Notes under the pieces: generated by a model | Database searches by the model: none | Told to the model about the DNA's origin: nothing | The model's input: the letters and a program-made list of their open reading frames with translations, nothing else | Origin: Leucophora obtusa | Taxonomy: Eukaryota; Arthropoda; Insecta; Diptera; Anthomyiidae | Assembly: GCA_949987735.1 (NCBI GenBank) | Contig: OX465295.1 | Coordinates: forward strand, 362,437,866-362,501,865 | Direction of reading: 5' to 3' | Length of the DNA: 64,000 nt | Position numbers and translations under genes: made by a program | Shown: positions 22,286-33,915 of the stretch, one piece after another | How positions within the stretch are numbered: the first letter of the stretch is position 1 | Layout: each line of letters starts with the position of its first letter

Positions 22286-25200
22286 TCTCTATATATAAAA
22301 GAATAACGTGACTGACTGACTGACTGATTGACTGACTGACTGACTCAACATCGCCCAGCCCAAACCGCTGAAGCTAGGAAGTTGAAATTTGGTATGTAGG
22401 TTCCTCTTTCGGGGTAGACGTCCGCTAAGACGGGATTTTTGGAAATTCCTACCGGAACGGGCAAAAAGGGGGAAAGTCTCCCCCTTGACGGCCTGCCAAA
22501 ACCCCTTTGGCTAGAAAGCTGAAATTTAAGATATGTGATCCTTGGAGTAGGGGCTAACTTTTCTGGAAAGTACTTTCTAGAATTTTGGACAGGGACGTTG
22601 TAAAAATGGGGGTTAAAAAGGGGAAAAATGCCCCCCTTGACGGCCTGCCTAAACCGCTGGAGGTAGGAAGTTGAAATTTGGTATAAAGGTTCCTCCACTA
22701 TCGTAGACATCCACCAAGATGGGAGTTTTGGAAATTTTTACAGGGACGGGCAAAAAGGGGAAAAAGTCTCCCCCTTGACGGCCTGCTCAAACTGCTGGAG
22801 CTATGAAGTTGAAATTTGGTATGTAGGTTCCTCGACCGGTGTAGATGGCCGTTGAGACGGCATTTTTGGAAATTCTTATCGGGAGGGGCAAAAAGGGGAC
22901 AAAAAAAGTACCTTTTTCCAAAAAAGTATCTTTTCCCAAAAAAAGTACCTTTTCCCAAAAAAAGTACTTTTTCCCAAAAAAAGTACCTTTTTCCAAAAAA
23001 GTACCTTTTTCCAAAAAAAGTACCTTTTTCCAAAAAAAAGTACCTTTTTCCAAAAAAAAGTACCTTTTTCCAAAAAAAGTACCTTTTTCCAAAAAAAAGT
23101 ACCTTTTTCCAAAAAAGTACCTTTTTCCAAAAAAAGTACATTTTTCCAAAAAAACTACCTTTTTCCAAAAAAGGTACCCTTTTCCAAAAAAAAGTACCTT
23201 TTTCCAAAAAAAGTACCTTTTTCCAAAAAAAGTACCTTTTTCCAAAAAAAAGTACCTTTTTCCAAAAAGAGTACATTTTTCCAAAAAAGTACCTTTTCCC
23301 GAAAAAAGTACCTTTTTCCAAAAAAAGTACCTTTTACCAAAAAAGTACCTTTTTCCAAAAAAAGTACATTTTTCCAAAAAAGTACCTTTTTCCAAAAAAA
23401 ATTCCTTTTTCAAAAAAAGTACCTTTTTCAAAAAAAGTACCTTTTTCAAAAAAAAGTACCTTTTTCCAAAAAAAGTATCTTTTTCCAAAAAAAAGTACCT
23501 TTTTTAAAAAAAGTACCTTTTTCCAAAAAATGTAGCTTTTTCTAAAAAAATTTACCTTTTCCAAAAAAAAGTACATTTTCCAAAAAAAGTACCTTTTCCC
23601 AAAAAACATACATTTTTCAAAAAAATACCTTTTTCAAAAAAGAACGTTTTCCAAAAAAAAGTACCTTTTCCCAAAAAAAGTACCTTTTTCTAAAAAAACA
23701 TACATTTTTTCAAAAAAATACTTTTCCAAAAAAAAGTACCTTTTCCCAAAAAAAGTACCTTTTTCTAAAAAAAATTTTCCTTTTCCCAAAAAACATACAT
23801 TTTTTCAAAAAAATACCTTTTTCAAAAAAAGTACCTTTTCCAAAAAAAAATACCTTTTCCCAAAAAAAAAGTACCTTTTTATAAAAAAATGTTCCTTTTC
23901 CAAAAGAAGTACCTTTTCCAAAAAAAGTACCTTTTTTCAAAAAACATAAATTTTTCCAAAAAAACACCTTTAAAAAAAAAAATACCTTTTCCAAAAAAAG
24001 TACAAATAAAGTACTTTGTAAAAACAAAGTATCTTTTTCCAAAAAATTTCGTTTTTCCAAAAAGTACCATTTAAAATAATATATAATTTCAAAAAAACTA
24101 CTTTTTTTCCTCCACCCACGGATATCTCCACTAAAACAAGGTTTCTTGATATTCGGCATAGACGTGCGCTAAGACGGGATTTTTGGAAATTCCTACCGGA
24201 ACGGGCAAAAAGGGGAAAAGTCTCCCCATAAACAGTCTCACAAATTGGAAAAGTGCCTGCCCAAACCACTGGAGGTAAGAAGTTGAAATTTGGTATAAAG
24301 GTTCCTCCACTGTAGTAGACATCGACTAAGTTTGTATTTTTGGAATTCCCTACAGGATATCCCAAAAGGAAACTCGGTATGTGAGAAGGAGGAACTGTGT
24401 AGGCGTCCGCTTAGACGGAATTTTTGAAATTCCTATCGGGAGGGGAAATAAGGTAAAAGTCTCCTCCTGACGGCTTGCCCAATCCCTTTTGGGCAACATA
24501 AAATTTTAAATATGTATTCCTTGGAGTAGGACTAACTCACCGGCAACGTAATTTTTCTATTTTGGAACAGGAACATAGTAAAAATGGTGGTTGAAAGGGA
24601 AAAATGTCCCCACTAACGGCCTGCCCAAACCACTTAGGCAATGCAGTTGAAATTTGGTATGAATGTTCATCATCCATCGCAGATAGCCGCGAAGATGGAA
24701 TTTTTGTAAATTCCTAAAGGGAGGGGCAAAAAGAAGAAAAGCCTCACCTTGGGGGCCTGTAAAAACCCCTTCGGCTAGAAACCTGAAGCTTAAAATGTGG
24801 GTCCCTGGAGTAAGGGCTAACTTATTAGAAAGATACTTTTTTGAATTTTGGACAGGGTCGTTATAAAATGGGGGCTCAAAAAGGGAAAGTTACCTCTTAA
24901 CGACCTGTCCAAACTGCTGGAACTAGGAAGCTGAAATTCGGTACTTAGGTTCCTCTTCCAGCCTAATTCCAACCGGGAGGGACAAAAAAAGAAAAAGTGT
25001 CCCCCTTGACAGCCTGCTCAAACTGCTGGAACTAGGAAGCTGAAATTCCCTGTCGATGGATTTTCGGAAATTCCTACCGAGAGGGGCACAAATAGTAAAA
25101 GTTGGCTAGAAACCTGAAATGTAAAACATATGTTACTTGGAGTATGGGCTCACTTACCGGGAAGGTGCTTTTTGGACAGGGACATTGCAAAAATGGGGAT

Positions 25201-26217
25201 TAATGAAGCGAAAAGTGCCGCTTAAAGGCCTGCCTAAACCGCTGGAGGTAGGAAGTTGAAATTTGGCATTAAAGTTCCTCCTCTATTGTAGACATCCGCT
25301 AAGATGAGATATTTGGAAATTTCTACAGGTAGGGCCAAAAACAGGAAAAGTCTCCCCCTTAACGGCCTGGCCAAACTGCTGGAACAAGGGAGCTTAAATT
25401 CGCTATTTGGGTTCCTTCTCCAACATTGACGTCCCCTAAGATGGTATTTTTGGAAATTCATACCGGGAGGGGTAAAAACGGAATAATTCTCCCCCTTGAT
25501 GGCCTAACCGAACCCTTCGGCTAGAAACCTGTAATATATAATATGTTTTCCTTGGAGTATGAGCTAACTTATCGACAAGGCATTTCTAGGACTTTGGACA
25601 GGAACGTGGTAAATTTGGTGGTTCAAAAGGGGAAAATTGCCCCCCCCCCCTTAACGTCTGCGTCTTTAGCTAGAAACCTAAAACTTAAAGAACAAGTGTA
25701 TATGAAACACTAAAATTAAGAAACTAAATAGGAAACGAGTGGAATTGAAACACTACACAAGTGGAATGAAATGGATATAAACGTTGAACGAGTGGAATTG
25801 AAATTATAGACAATGCAAATGGATTGGAAGAGGGAATTACCTGTTCAAACACTATCCACGGAATATAAAACTTATGTAGCATAGAAACATACTCTCCAAA
25901 AAGTTAAACAAATTTTCTAAAAGAGAAAAAACCTTAGAAAAGGAATGGAACTTATATATTCCGATATTTAAACTTCATGTAACGAAGCACCGGTGGAAGA
26001 AACCGACGCAGTAAATTTTCCAACTGAATTTGTGAATTTACTTGAATTGCCAGGTCTACCTTTACATAAACTGGAATTAAAAAAAAAACTTTAAGACACG
26101 CTAAGACATATATAATATAATATTTTTAATATTATAAAATGCTTTCCAACCCTGCTGCGCCCCCCCCCCCCCTAAACTTTAAGGCACGCTAACAACGTAG
26201 CGGGCTGCGCCGGCTAG
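22286..26217 (+). mobile_element. Non-autonomous Helitron, 3.93 kb
   Basis: The 5' end reads A|TCTCTATATATAAAAG followed by an ACTG tetranucleotide run. The 3' end reads a short GC-rich hairpin (about 26197-26213), then CTAG|T. An insertion between A and T, a TC start and a CTRR end after a hairpin are the standard Helitron signature (known family property). The interior is made of decayed repeats of a roughly 290-bp unit (anchor TTGAAATTTGGTATGTAGG at about 22380, 22672, 22810, 24280, 24648) and one large short-unit array (22900-24072). I see no Rep/helicase coding, so it is non-autonomous. Confidence 0.85.
22900..24072 (+). repeat. Tandem array of an 18-19-bp AAAAAAGTACCTTTTTCC unit
   Basis: About 60 consecutive degenerate copies. 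The unit has an imperfect dyad (AAAGTACCTTT) and a length near a multiple of three with no stop in most registers, so several frames on both strands stay open over 100-240 codons. The predicted peptides are KVPFSKK- or GKRYFF-type monotonous repeats with no start context. The array lies wholly inside the Helitron, in the middle of one of its 290-bp units. Confidence 0.9.
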
Positions 26218-26842
26218 TATGGTATACTTGTGACAGTGATGGTATTTGAGAATTTTCGTTTGGTGCCTAAATGATGCCAAAAAAGTGCCAAAAAAGCTTT
26301 AAAAGTGCCAAAAAAAATTAAGCAACATGCAAATGTTTCAAAAAATATGTTCAGCTTTTATTTCAAATATTTATACATTTACACCCTTATTCTAAACTTT
26401 ATAACAATAACAAAATTGTCACAAAACTGGTGTGAATGGAAATTATTATAATTTTGGTATTCTCAGAAAAATTGTCACAGCAAAACCTTGACAAAATTGT
26501 CATGTAATAAAAAGTACATAACAAACAAATATTTTCATTTGTCAACAATTTAAAATATAAAAATTTTATTTTCTTTTGAAGAATTTTATAATTTTTTTTC
26601 ACAGAAATAAAATATGAAATACCTTATTCATATTTTGAGATACATATAAGTTTAAAACCCAGCAAAAACTTGGTAATGACTGGTCATTACAACATGCATT
26701 ACTTAGATCTCATATCTCATTACCCTTTGAATTACTTTTAAACTGAATGTAATGAGTTACCGACAATTATACCCCACACATTACTATTTCACAATAGCTG
26801 AAACAAATAATATATGTTCTAAATTATTAAAAGCCTAACTAT

Positions 26843-26915
26843 GGCGTAGCCATATGGGCGTTAGCGTTTTTGCCTGACAGACATGAGGATCGCTGATCAA
26901 CTCGTGTTAGCTTCC
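26843..26915 (+). tRNA. tRNA-like module
   Basis: GGCGTAGCCATATGGGCGTTAGCG at the A-box position, TTGCCTGACAGACATGAGG in the anticodon region and GCTGATCAACTCGTGT at the B-box position. It is the more diverged of the pair with 27070-27142. Probably a tRNA-derived relic. Confidence 0.4.
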
Positions 26916-27069
26916 ATTGTATTTTCTTTTTTTTGTAATTTATATTAAACATCTACTTATAGAAATGTTGATGTTCATTAAGCAGTATTTAATAACAACA
27001 AGTTTTGTGAAAAATAGACATGTATAACAACTGCCACAATAAATGTGTACATCCGTTAAGCATCATAGC

Positions 27070-27142
27070 GATGTCGTAGTGTAATGGTTAGAGTGTTTGC
27101 CTGACAACCGTGAGGTACGCTGATCAAATCGTGTCAGCTCCT
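27070..27142 (+). tRNA. tRNA-like module
   Basis: GTAGTGTAATGGTTAGAGTG is a good A box. TTGCCTGACAACCGTGAGGT and GCTGATCAAATCGTGTC follow at tRNA spacing, and a T-rich tract comes after. The B box lacks the GGTTC core, so transcription as a tRNA is doubtful. Confidence 0.45.
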
Positions 27143-28389
27143 ATTAGTTTTTAAATTTTTATACTTTTTTAAATTTATATTCAACATCTATTTATAGAAC
27201 AGTTGATAAACTACTTAAAGGTAACATCAGTGTAATGACTTTCCTCCAATGACATCACCATGTTAAAATAAGTAGTTTAGTAATTAAAAGGTAACTAGTG
27301 AACACTTAAGATTTCAATACCTAAAGCTCATTACATGGTAATGAAAGGTTTCGCTGGGGATGCATCAAACCTTTTACCGATTCTAAAATTCCTGCAAATT
27401 CCTCCAAAAGATTACGTATTAGCATGGGATTTTTGGTTCTAAAGTTGTTGAGAATAAGCTCAGGGTGGTTGATGCTAAAATTTAAAGGAAACTCTCGTGT
27501 TCTGCGGTTCCTGGACATTTTTTGAAGTTTTCATTTCATTTAGGATTTCATAAAATTTATATTATAAATTTTTCACAAATTACAATTTATTGATAATTTT
27601 ATTTTATTTTTGGCAGAAAAAGCTTTCACCATTGTATGATGAAATTTTTAAAACTTTTGCTTGTCATAAAAAAACTAGAATACCATAACATTGAACATGA
27701 CATAACATGAAAAATTCCAGTGACGGACAATACAATAAAATCAATTAAAGTTTTTTCTAATTTATCCTCATTGCTTTTATTTTTAAAGATCAAAATAATG
27801 ATTAAATTGTCCCCAAATAACTGGAAGCTGGTCCAGAAAACTTTTTAGTGTAGCGTTTGTTTTTTAATTTTGCTACCCGTTCTACCAGCGATATTGACGA
27901 TTTATCAAATTATATAGAAATTTTCTTAAAAAGTGCCAAAATTCTATGAAGAGTGCCATGGTGCCATTGAACATTCAATAGTGCCACAAATGGCACTTTT
28001 GTGCCACTTTTACCAACAGTGACTTGTGAATAACAATTTTATATAAAAATAAAAAATTTTTAATTTTTTAAAAATATTATCTAACTTACATGGCATTATA
28101 GTTGTGTGTACTTATGAAGAATATTGCTTTGGAAACCCTCCATCTTTCACCACATCTAATTTGTCATCTATCCCTCTATCCCGTTCAAAGGAAATACACA
28201 TGAATTAAGGAGTGTGTCATTACAAAGTATAACACATAAAAATCTGAATAAAAGATGATTAAACAAAGTTAAAATAAAAAGGAAAAACTGCTTACTATTG
28301 AATCATTTTTTTTATAGATTTCTTTTCTGTGTGATTTTGTGTAAGATTTTAATCTCGTAATATACACATTTGCATTTTATATAATATGC

Positions 28390-29110
28390 CCCCAGAAGCA
28401 ATTTTGCAGTGTCTTTGGTGACTGTTTGGTGCCAGCTGTCCATTTGAATCCAAAATTAGTAATGGTTTCAGGCATTGATGTGGTTTTCTTTAGTTCTCTT
28501 TTGACCAGAGCTCAGTATCGTTCAAGTGGTCACAAAAATAAATTTATTTTGATTGTACCATTCTATTGTGCTTGATGCCAAATCGGGCCAGAAAAATGAA
28601 GCTATGTTGTGTTGTATTAGGAATTGAAATTATATCTTTTGAAGGTACTCTTTAATATAAATATCTGAATTTACTGAGCCCAATGTGACCAAAGATTGAC
28701 TTTTAGGAAACATTACCTCGACCATCCGCCACGTAACATTTCTGACCATGAAGCTGCGAAAAGTCTGCTAAAACGTAAAATAAGTCTTCCATTATACATT
28801 ATTCAAAGTTTAAAAAAAATAGCTGTTTTGCGAAGTTTTGCTCTTTTTTGGCATTCCTGTCCTAGACTTTCTGAACTTAAAATCATTTAAGCCCAACGCT
28901 AGCTTCAACAAAACCACAAAAGTTTCCGTAAATTGAACGTACCGTGCCATTTCGCGACCACAAATTTTTTAAATTGCCCTCAATAGCTTCTTCAAATTGT
29001 TAGTTTCGTTGCTGGGTCCTTTTACTTAACCCGTTCCAGGCTTTCTTTCCTTGTTGAAATATTCGACCACTCTGGAAACACATTGCCTGTTCTCGCATAC
29101 TTCTGTTGCA
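28390..29110 (-). pseudogene. Decayed Tc1/mariner-superfamily transposase
   Basis: Reading the minus strand, one frame near 28598-28572 encodes FWPDLASS followed by TIEWYNQN, the conserved second-Asp region of a Tc1/mariner-like transposase family of insects. About 150-200 bp upstream another stretch reads LHGQKCYVADGRG, matching the segment before the catalytic core. Many stops and frame changes separate the pieces, and no terminal inverted repeats were found, so the limits are approximate. Recognition rests on memory of the family motifs. Confidence 0.55.
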
Positions 29111-29726
29111 ATTTTTTTATAAATTCACACTAGATTATTTTGAATACTTTCAATAACTTTTTTATGCTCTTGTCTTTGATGAATTTGAAAAACTGATAGA
29201 TTTTAAAATCTGACATATTTCTCAAAGAAGTTTTGATAAAGAAAAATAATTTTGATTGAAGGTAGAAACAGTTATTTAGAAAAATGTGTTAATAGCGCAC
29301 TTTTTAATAGGAAAAATGTTCTAACTTTTCCCTCTCTTTACAAAAAAAAGTTTTTCCCTTGCTAAAGTCAGTCTTCACATATTCACAATGAAATTTCAAT
29401 AGGATATATTCATAGATTATTTCAACCTTAAACTCGAATTAGTTTTTGTTTAAATTTACACAGCCTTTAGTAGTAAATCCAGCTTTTAGTGGTAAATTTA
29501 CTCCCAGTGCGTAAATGAAAAAAATTACACACATAAGGTGTAAGTTAACCACATACAGAGTTTCTAAATTTACATTGAAAATGCGTAAAAAAAATTCAGA
29601 AATTATGCGTAATTTTACCGTTATTATGAACAAATTTATTAAACTAAATACGTTATACTGCCAAAAATTAAAGAATAAAATCATTTTTAAAATATTTTAC
29701 TAATACCATATTTAATCCTAATTAAA

Positions 29727-31340
29727 TTCTGGGAAGATTATCCATTAAAAACCGTTAGATTCTTAGTGTTTTTCCTTATAGATTTCTGGGAAGGATCTCC
29801 ATTAAAAAACCTTAGATTCTTAGTGTTTTTCCTTATAGAAAAACCATAGGAGAAAGTCATCAAAATCAAGGGAATTTTCCATAGAAAACATCCAAGAACC
29901 TGAGGGCTGTCAATTGGAAAAGGTCCTTAGAATCAAATGGTCTTCACAGGCAAAAATTATCATAATCTGCGGATTTTTCATTAGAAAAAGTTATTGTAAT
30001 TTAAAGGCTTTTAGTAAGCAAAAAGTTATTAAAACCTGACGCCTTTCCTACATAAAAAAATGGTCAAAATCTCTGGGAGAAAGGTTTTTAGAATCTAACA
30101 GTTTGCTGTGGAAGTGTGTTTAGAATTTCAGGATTTATATTTAGGAAAAAGTCCTCAGAATCTAAGTCTTTCTTTAACGCTTTGACGGCAAGTATATGCC
30201 TGCCCAAGGCTTTTTCGCATTTATAATTGCCCAGACAAAAGATAGAGTAAATATTTCCAAAGCTGATTGGTAAAGGAGAAATGGGGAAACAAAAATATAG
30301 TAGGCAAGAAATCCCTACCTAGTCGCGCTTTCTCCTTGCGAGCCCTCGAAGTTGGTTATTTAGAATTCTTCCTTTAAGGGGTAAAAGGCACAAATTTTGA
30401 CAAGCGAAATGAAGGACAAGCAAGGGGTCTATTAGGTCAACTTTTTGTAACGTATCCATAATTTAGTCCCAGATCACGAAAATAAAATAATAATAAAAAT
30501 CGCTTCGTCCGGAAAGGCAAATGGCAAATATTTTTGGCAAGCGAAATGAGGGCTAAGGAGGGGTTCTACGTAGCCAATTTTTCTTGGCATAACTATTATT
30601 CGGTCAGAGATTATGAAAATCGCAAAATTTTCAAAATTGCTTCGGCAGAAAATGTATGGTCCTCAAAGGGTTAAAGGGAGTAGGTCTCAGAATCATTGGG
30701 TTCTGTTATATGAGAAAGTCATCAAAATTTTAGGCCATTTCTTTAGAAAAACTTCTCAAACTCCAATAGAATTTCTATAGGACATACTGTTAAAAATCAG
30801 TGGGATTGTTAATGATGATTTAAGCCCATGAACAGTTCTCCAGTTCTTGACCACTTTTCCTATTTAAAGAGCCTTACGCCCAAATTAGTTTGGAAATATC
30901 GTAAAAAAAGTTACGTATCATTCTCATAATGAATAAAAAGAGTATAAAAAATAAAAATATTGTATTTTTTATCTTTTTCTTGTGCATAGAATTAAATGTC
31001 AAGTAATAAAATAGAAAATTTCTATTTTCAACAGAACTTTTTTACGATTTTACTTGACAACAGTTTCAATGCATAGAAAAAAGATAAAAATATATTTCTA
31101 TATTATTTTAACACGTTTTTTTACTTTACGATTAGACTAGTGAAGCCTTTAGATTGTTAGCTATTTATCGTATAGGAAAAGCATCAGATATTAAGAATAT
31201 GGTCCTTTAGAAAAGTTTCAAATTCTAGACCTTTTGATGGCAGAACGTTTTTACAACCAGATCATTTTGCGATAGGAAAAATTCAATAGGATAAGCTACA
31301 GATACTGTGAACTTTTTCGTTAGAAACATCCTCAGAAAGA
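29727..31340 (+). repeat. Degenerate AGAAAAAGTCCTCAGAATCT-type array
   Basis: Starts with a clean 57-bp direct duplication (TTCTGGGAAG at 29727 and 29784). It continues as loosely spaced copies of a unit around GAAAAAGTYCTCAGAATCTAA, with TTAGAAAAGTTTCAAATTCTAG near 31220. An unrelated GC-richer segment (about 30175-30675, starting TAACGCTTTGACGGC and ending CTCAAAGGGTTAAAGG) interrupts it. The same unit flanks the element at 17726-19260. Confidence 0.5.
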
Positions 31341-31559
31341 AGTCTTTCTTTATCATAAAATACCAATTTTGTTTTCTTAATTTTATTAATTAGTCCGAAA
31401 CTTTTTGTATCACTTAATAGACTTGGATTTGGTACCAATAAACTACCGATATGACTGTCTGCTACAACAGTCTCAAATTCCACAATCCCGGAAGGAATTC
31501 GAAATCTTTGAAAGACAAACAAAGATTATCCTTACCTCACAAATGTAGATGTTGCACAG

Positions 31560-32172
31560 TAGAGCGTACCACCTTACAGGCAAAAAAAAAGAAAGTGCGC
31601 CGTACACCCTCCAATATGAAGTATTTTTGCAAGGAGGTCTGAAAAAAAACATTTTTTTTTGCCGAACGTAGGGGTCGCCATTTTATATTTTTCGTTATAT
31701 CTTTGGCATTTACCAGCGGATATTAAAGTATGATACATCGATGTTTTTCTCTCGAAGAAACCCGTGCTTTACTCTAAGGACCATTGACCTTAAGTATCCC
31801 GTTCTAGTAGTTACCTACCAGATCTCAGTTGCTACCACCCTAATGTACCACCCTAATGTCAGAAAATTAAAGCTCGCAAAAAATCATTAAACTTTTGCTA
31901 AGGAAGTTTTTCGATAAACCCAGTAGAAATTTTTTTTAAATTTTTTGGTGGCCTAACGTAGGGGTCGCCTTTTTAAATTTTTTTTCATTGGATTTTTCCT
32001 TTATAGGAAAACACTAGTCTCCTCGAGGCAAAAAAAATCGATATATAACACTTTAAATGCCAAAGCTATAGCGAAAAATTCGGCAAAAAAAATTTTTTTT
32101 GAATTCGCCCCTCCAAAAATACTTTATATTGGAGGGTGTACGGCGAACTTTTTTTCTTTGAGGTACGGTCTA
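31560..32172 (+). mobile_element. hAT-type MITE, TAGAGYGTACC family, copy D
   Basis: 613 bp from TAGAGCGTACC to GGTACGGTCTA, flanked by a perfect 8-bp duplication TTGCACAG (31552-31559 and 32173-32180). Same internal layout as copy B. Non-coding. Confidence 0.9.
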
Positions 32173-32272
32173 TTGCACAGTGTAGCCACTGTACATTTTT
32201 ACATCATTTAAAAGCAGCAGGCTTTTCCTCCGACCACAAGGCTCTTATAATTTTTTGTTGTACCCACAAGCA

Positions 32273-32348
32273 TAGTGTTTAGGAGATGTTGTGTTTCAGC
32301 GCCATGTATGTCAAAAGGTTGCGAGTTCAGATCTCGTCGGGGTCATCA
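32273..32348 (+). tRNA. tRNA-like module
   Basis: TTAGGAGATGTTGTGTTTCAGCG and AAGGTTGCGAGTTCAGATCTCGTCG recall A- and B-box spacing; the T arm pairs well (GCGAG...CTCGT). It is followed within 40 bp by long T runs. The 5' half is weak. Confidence 0.4.
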
Positions 32349-32504
32349 ATTTGTTGAGGATAATAGACAATTTGTATATTTTTTTTTATTAAAAATTATT
32401 TTTTTTTTTTTTTTACAAAACAATAGAATTTTTATCAAACGTGGCTGCAGAGTAAAGTCGCTGCACATAGATATACCTTAATTATTGGTGCGACTGAAGC
32501 CACC

Positions 32505-32830
32505 GCAGATAACATTAGTACCATGGATGGTAACCGATATGATGGGGTTATCGGTAAGGGTAATGCTATTTTTGATTATTTCAGTAACGCTATTTTAAAG
32601 GTAATGCTATTTCATTTATTTCGGTATTGACATTTTAGGGATAACGGTACTTCAGTTATTTCGGTAACGCTATTTTAACGATAACGGTATTTTGGTTATT
32701 ATAGTAATGGTATTTTAAGGATAACGGTATATCAGTTATTTCGGTAAAGGTATTTTAAGGGTAACGGTAGTCTGTGAAAAGGGGTTTTTAAATCGATAAC
32801 GGTAGTTTAGCAACCTTTTTGGGCGATCTG
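32505..32830. repeat. GGTAACGATAACGGTA word array
   Basis: At least ten degenerate copies of GATAACGGTATTTTAAGG / TTATTTCGGTAACGC. A related block with ACCGGTATCGGT words is at 39655-39830. Start near GGATGGTAACCGATA and end near GGTAGTTTAGCAACC are loosely inverted. No target duplication found. Confidence 0.6.
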
Positions 32831-33915
32831 TAATTATTGTTTTTGGGCATTATGACTTTGGCCGTTAGTTTTTAATACTTTTTTAAAATCGATGCATAAA
32901 AAGAAAACTGGCAAGAGCGCAGTAAAATAGTTTCATTATTTTTAAAATATTTTAAATCCATCCCAGTGTATTTAGAAAAAAATAACTTTGTTAACCATTG
33001 AGAAATAACTATGAGAGTTCAATGGTGTATGTGAACGTATAAAATGTCCTTGAGTAACTTTTAGTAATATTCGTTTGTATACTAGCTGGGAAAAAAAACG
33101 AAAGTTTTTAGATATATGAAAAAGAGAAATTAGGAAAAAAATTTATGTAAAACTATAACTTTTTTAAAAAGCTTTTAAAACCGCATTAACATTTTTTTAT
33201 AAAATAAAATTCCATAAATTTTTTGTTCGTTTTTTCAGCAGGAAACTATTTCAACAAGATTTTTCAAGTTTTAAGTTTTCTATGGTTGTTTAGTAAATTA
33301 TTTAAATAAATTATAAAAACTAACTAGAAATGTCATTTGGAAATGGTACTGGACAAAGTGAAGTACAAACAAATTGGTATTCTGAGGGGAATGCAGAAAG
33401 AAAACGAAAGAAAAGATCATTAGAAGTTATTTGGAAAAAAAGAAACTAGGAAAACTTACACAATTACTTCTTACCAGATATAAAATTATAAGTATGATTA
33501 TATTTAGGTTTAAAGTAAAAACAAAATTCACTTTTCTAAATTCTGGAATACTTATATTGGAACAATTTAGAGAGATTATGTCTAAGTGTAAAACAAACGT
33601 TTGCATTTAAAGCCGAGCTATAACGAATGATTATTTATACACTCAAGGAACTTGTGCAGTTGTTAGTTATTTAAGTAGTATTTCACTTTTGTTGTTTCAA
33701 ATAAAAATAACATTAATTTTTAGAATAAATATAAATTATAACTTCATTCGTAAGTCATTGTAAAAAACAAACAACATAAAATACTGGAAATTCGTAACAA
33801 AAAGAAAGTATGTAAGTAATTTTTTTTTTTAGTTGGTTTCACTAATTTATGATTAACTTTATTAACAGTCAAAAGCAATAGAAAATGTAAGTTGAATGCA
33901 ATGAAATGTTAGTGG

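Larger units (their letters stand above)
26658..27358. mobile_element. CCC-GGG word-array element with two tRNA-like modules
   Basis: Ends CCCAGCAAAAACTTGGTAATGA and GGTAATGAAAGGTTTCGCTGGG are inverted; flanks AA / GA give a 2-bp duplication with one mismatch. GGTAATGA / TCATTACC words are concentrated near both ends. The central part holds two tRNA-like modules in the same orientation, about 225 bp apart. It is nested in 26234-28021. Confidence 0.72.
26234..28021. mobile_element. hAT-type element with GTGCCA words, host of a nested word-array element
   Basis: The left end CAGTGATGGTA and right end TACCAACAGTG are inverted repeats, and ACTTGTGA occurs on both sides (26226-26233 and 28022-28029) as a perfect 8-bp target duplication. 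AAAAGTGCCA / TGGCACTTTT words cluster near each end. The element at 26658-27358 is nested inside. A CAGTG start and an 8-bp duplication are classic for hAT. No transposase remains. Confidence 0.82.

Noticed and set aside
22816..23535. Long ORFs (up to 239 residues) on both strands with KVPFSKK / GKRYFF repeats
   Set aside because: They arise because the 18-19-bp array unit lacks stops in most registers. They overlap each other in many frames, have no start context and lie inside a Helitron.
22900..24072. CRISPR array
   Set aside because: The units are contiguous and degenerate with no unique spacers, and the genome is eukaryotic.
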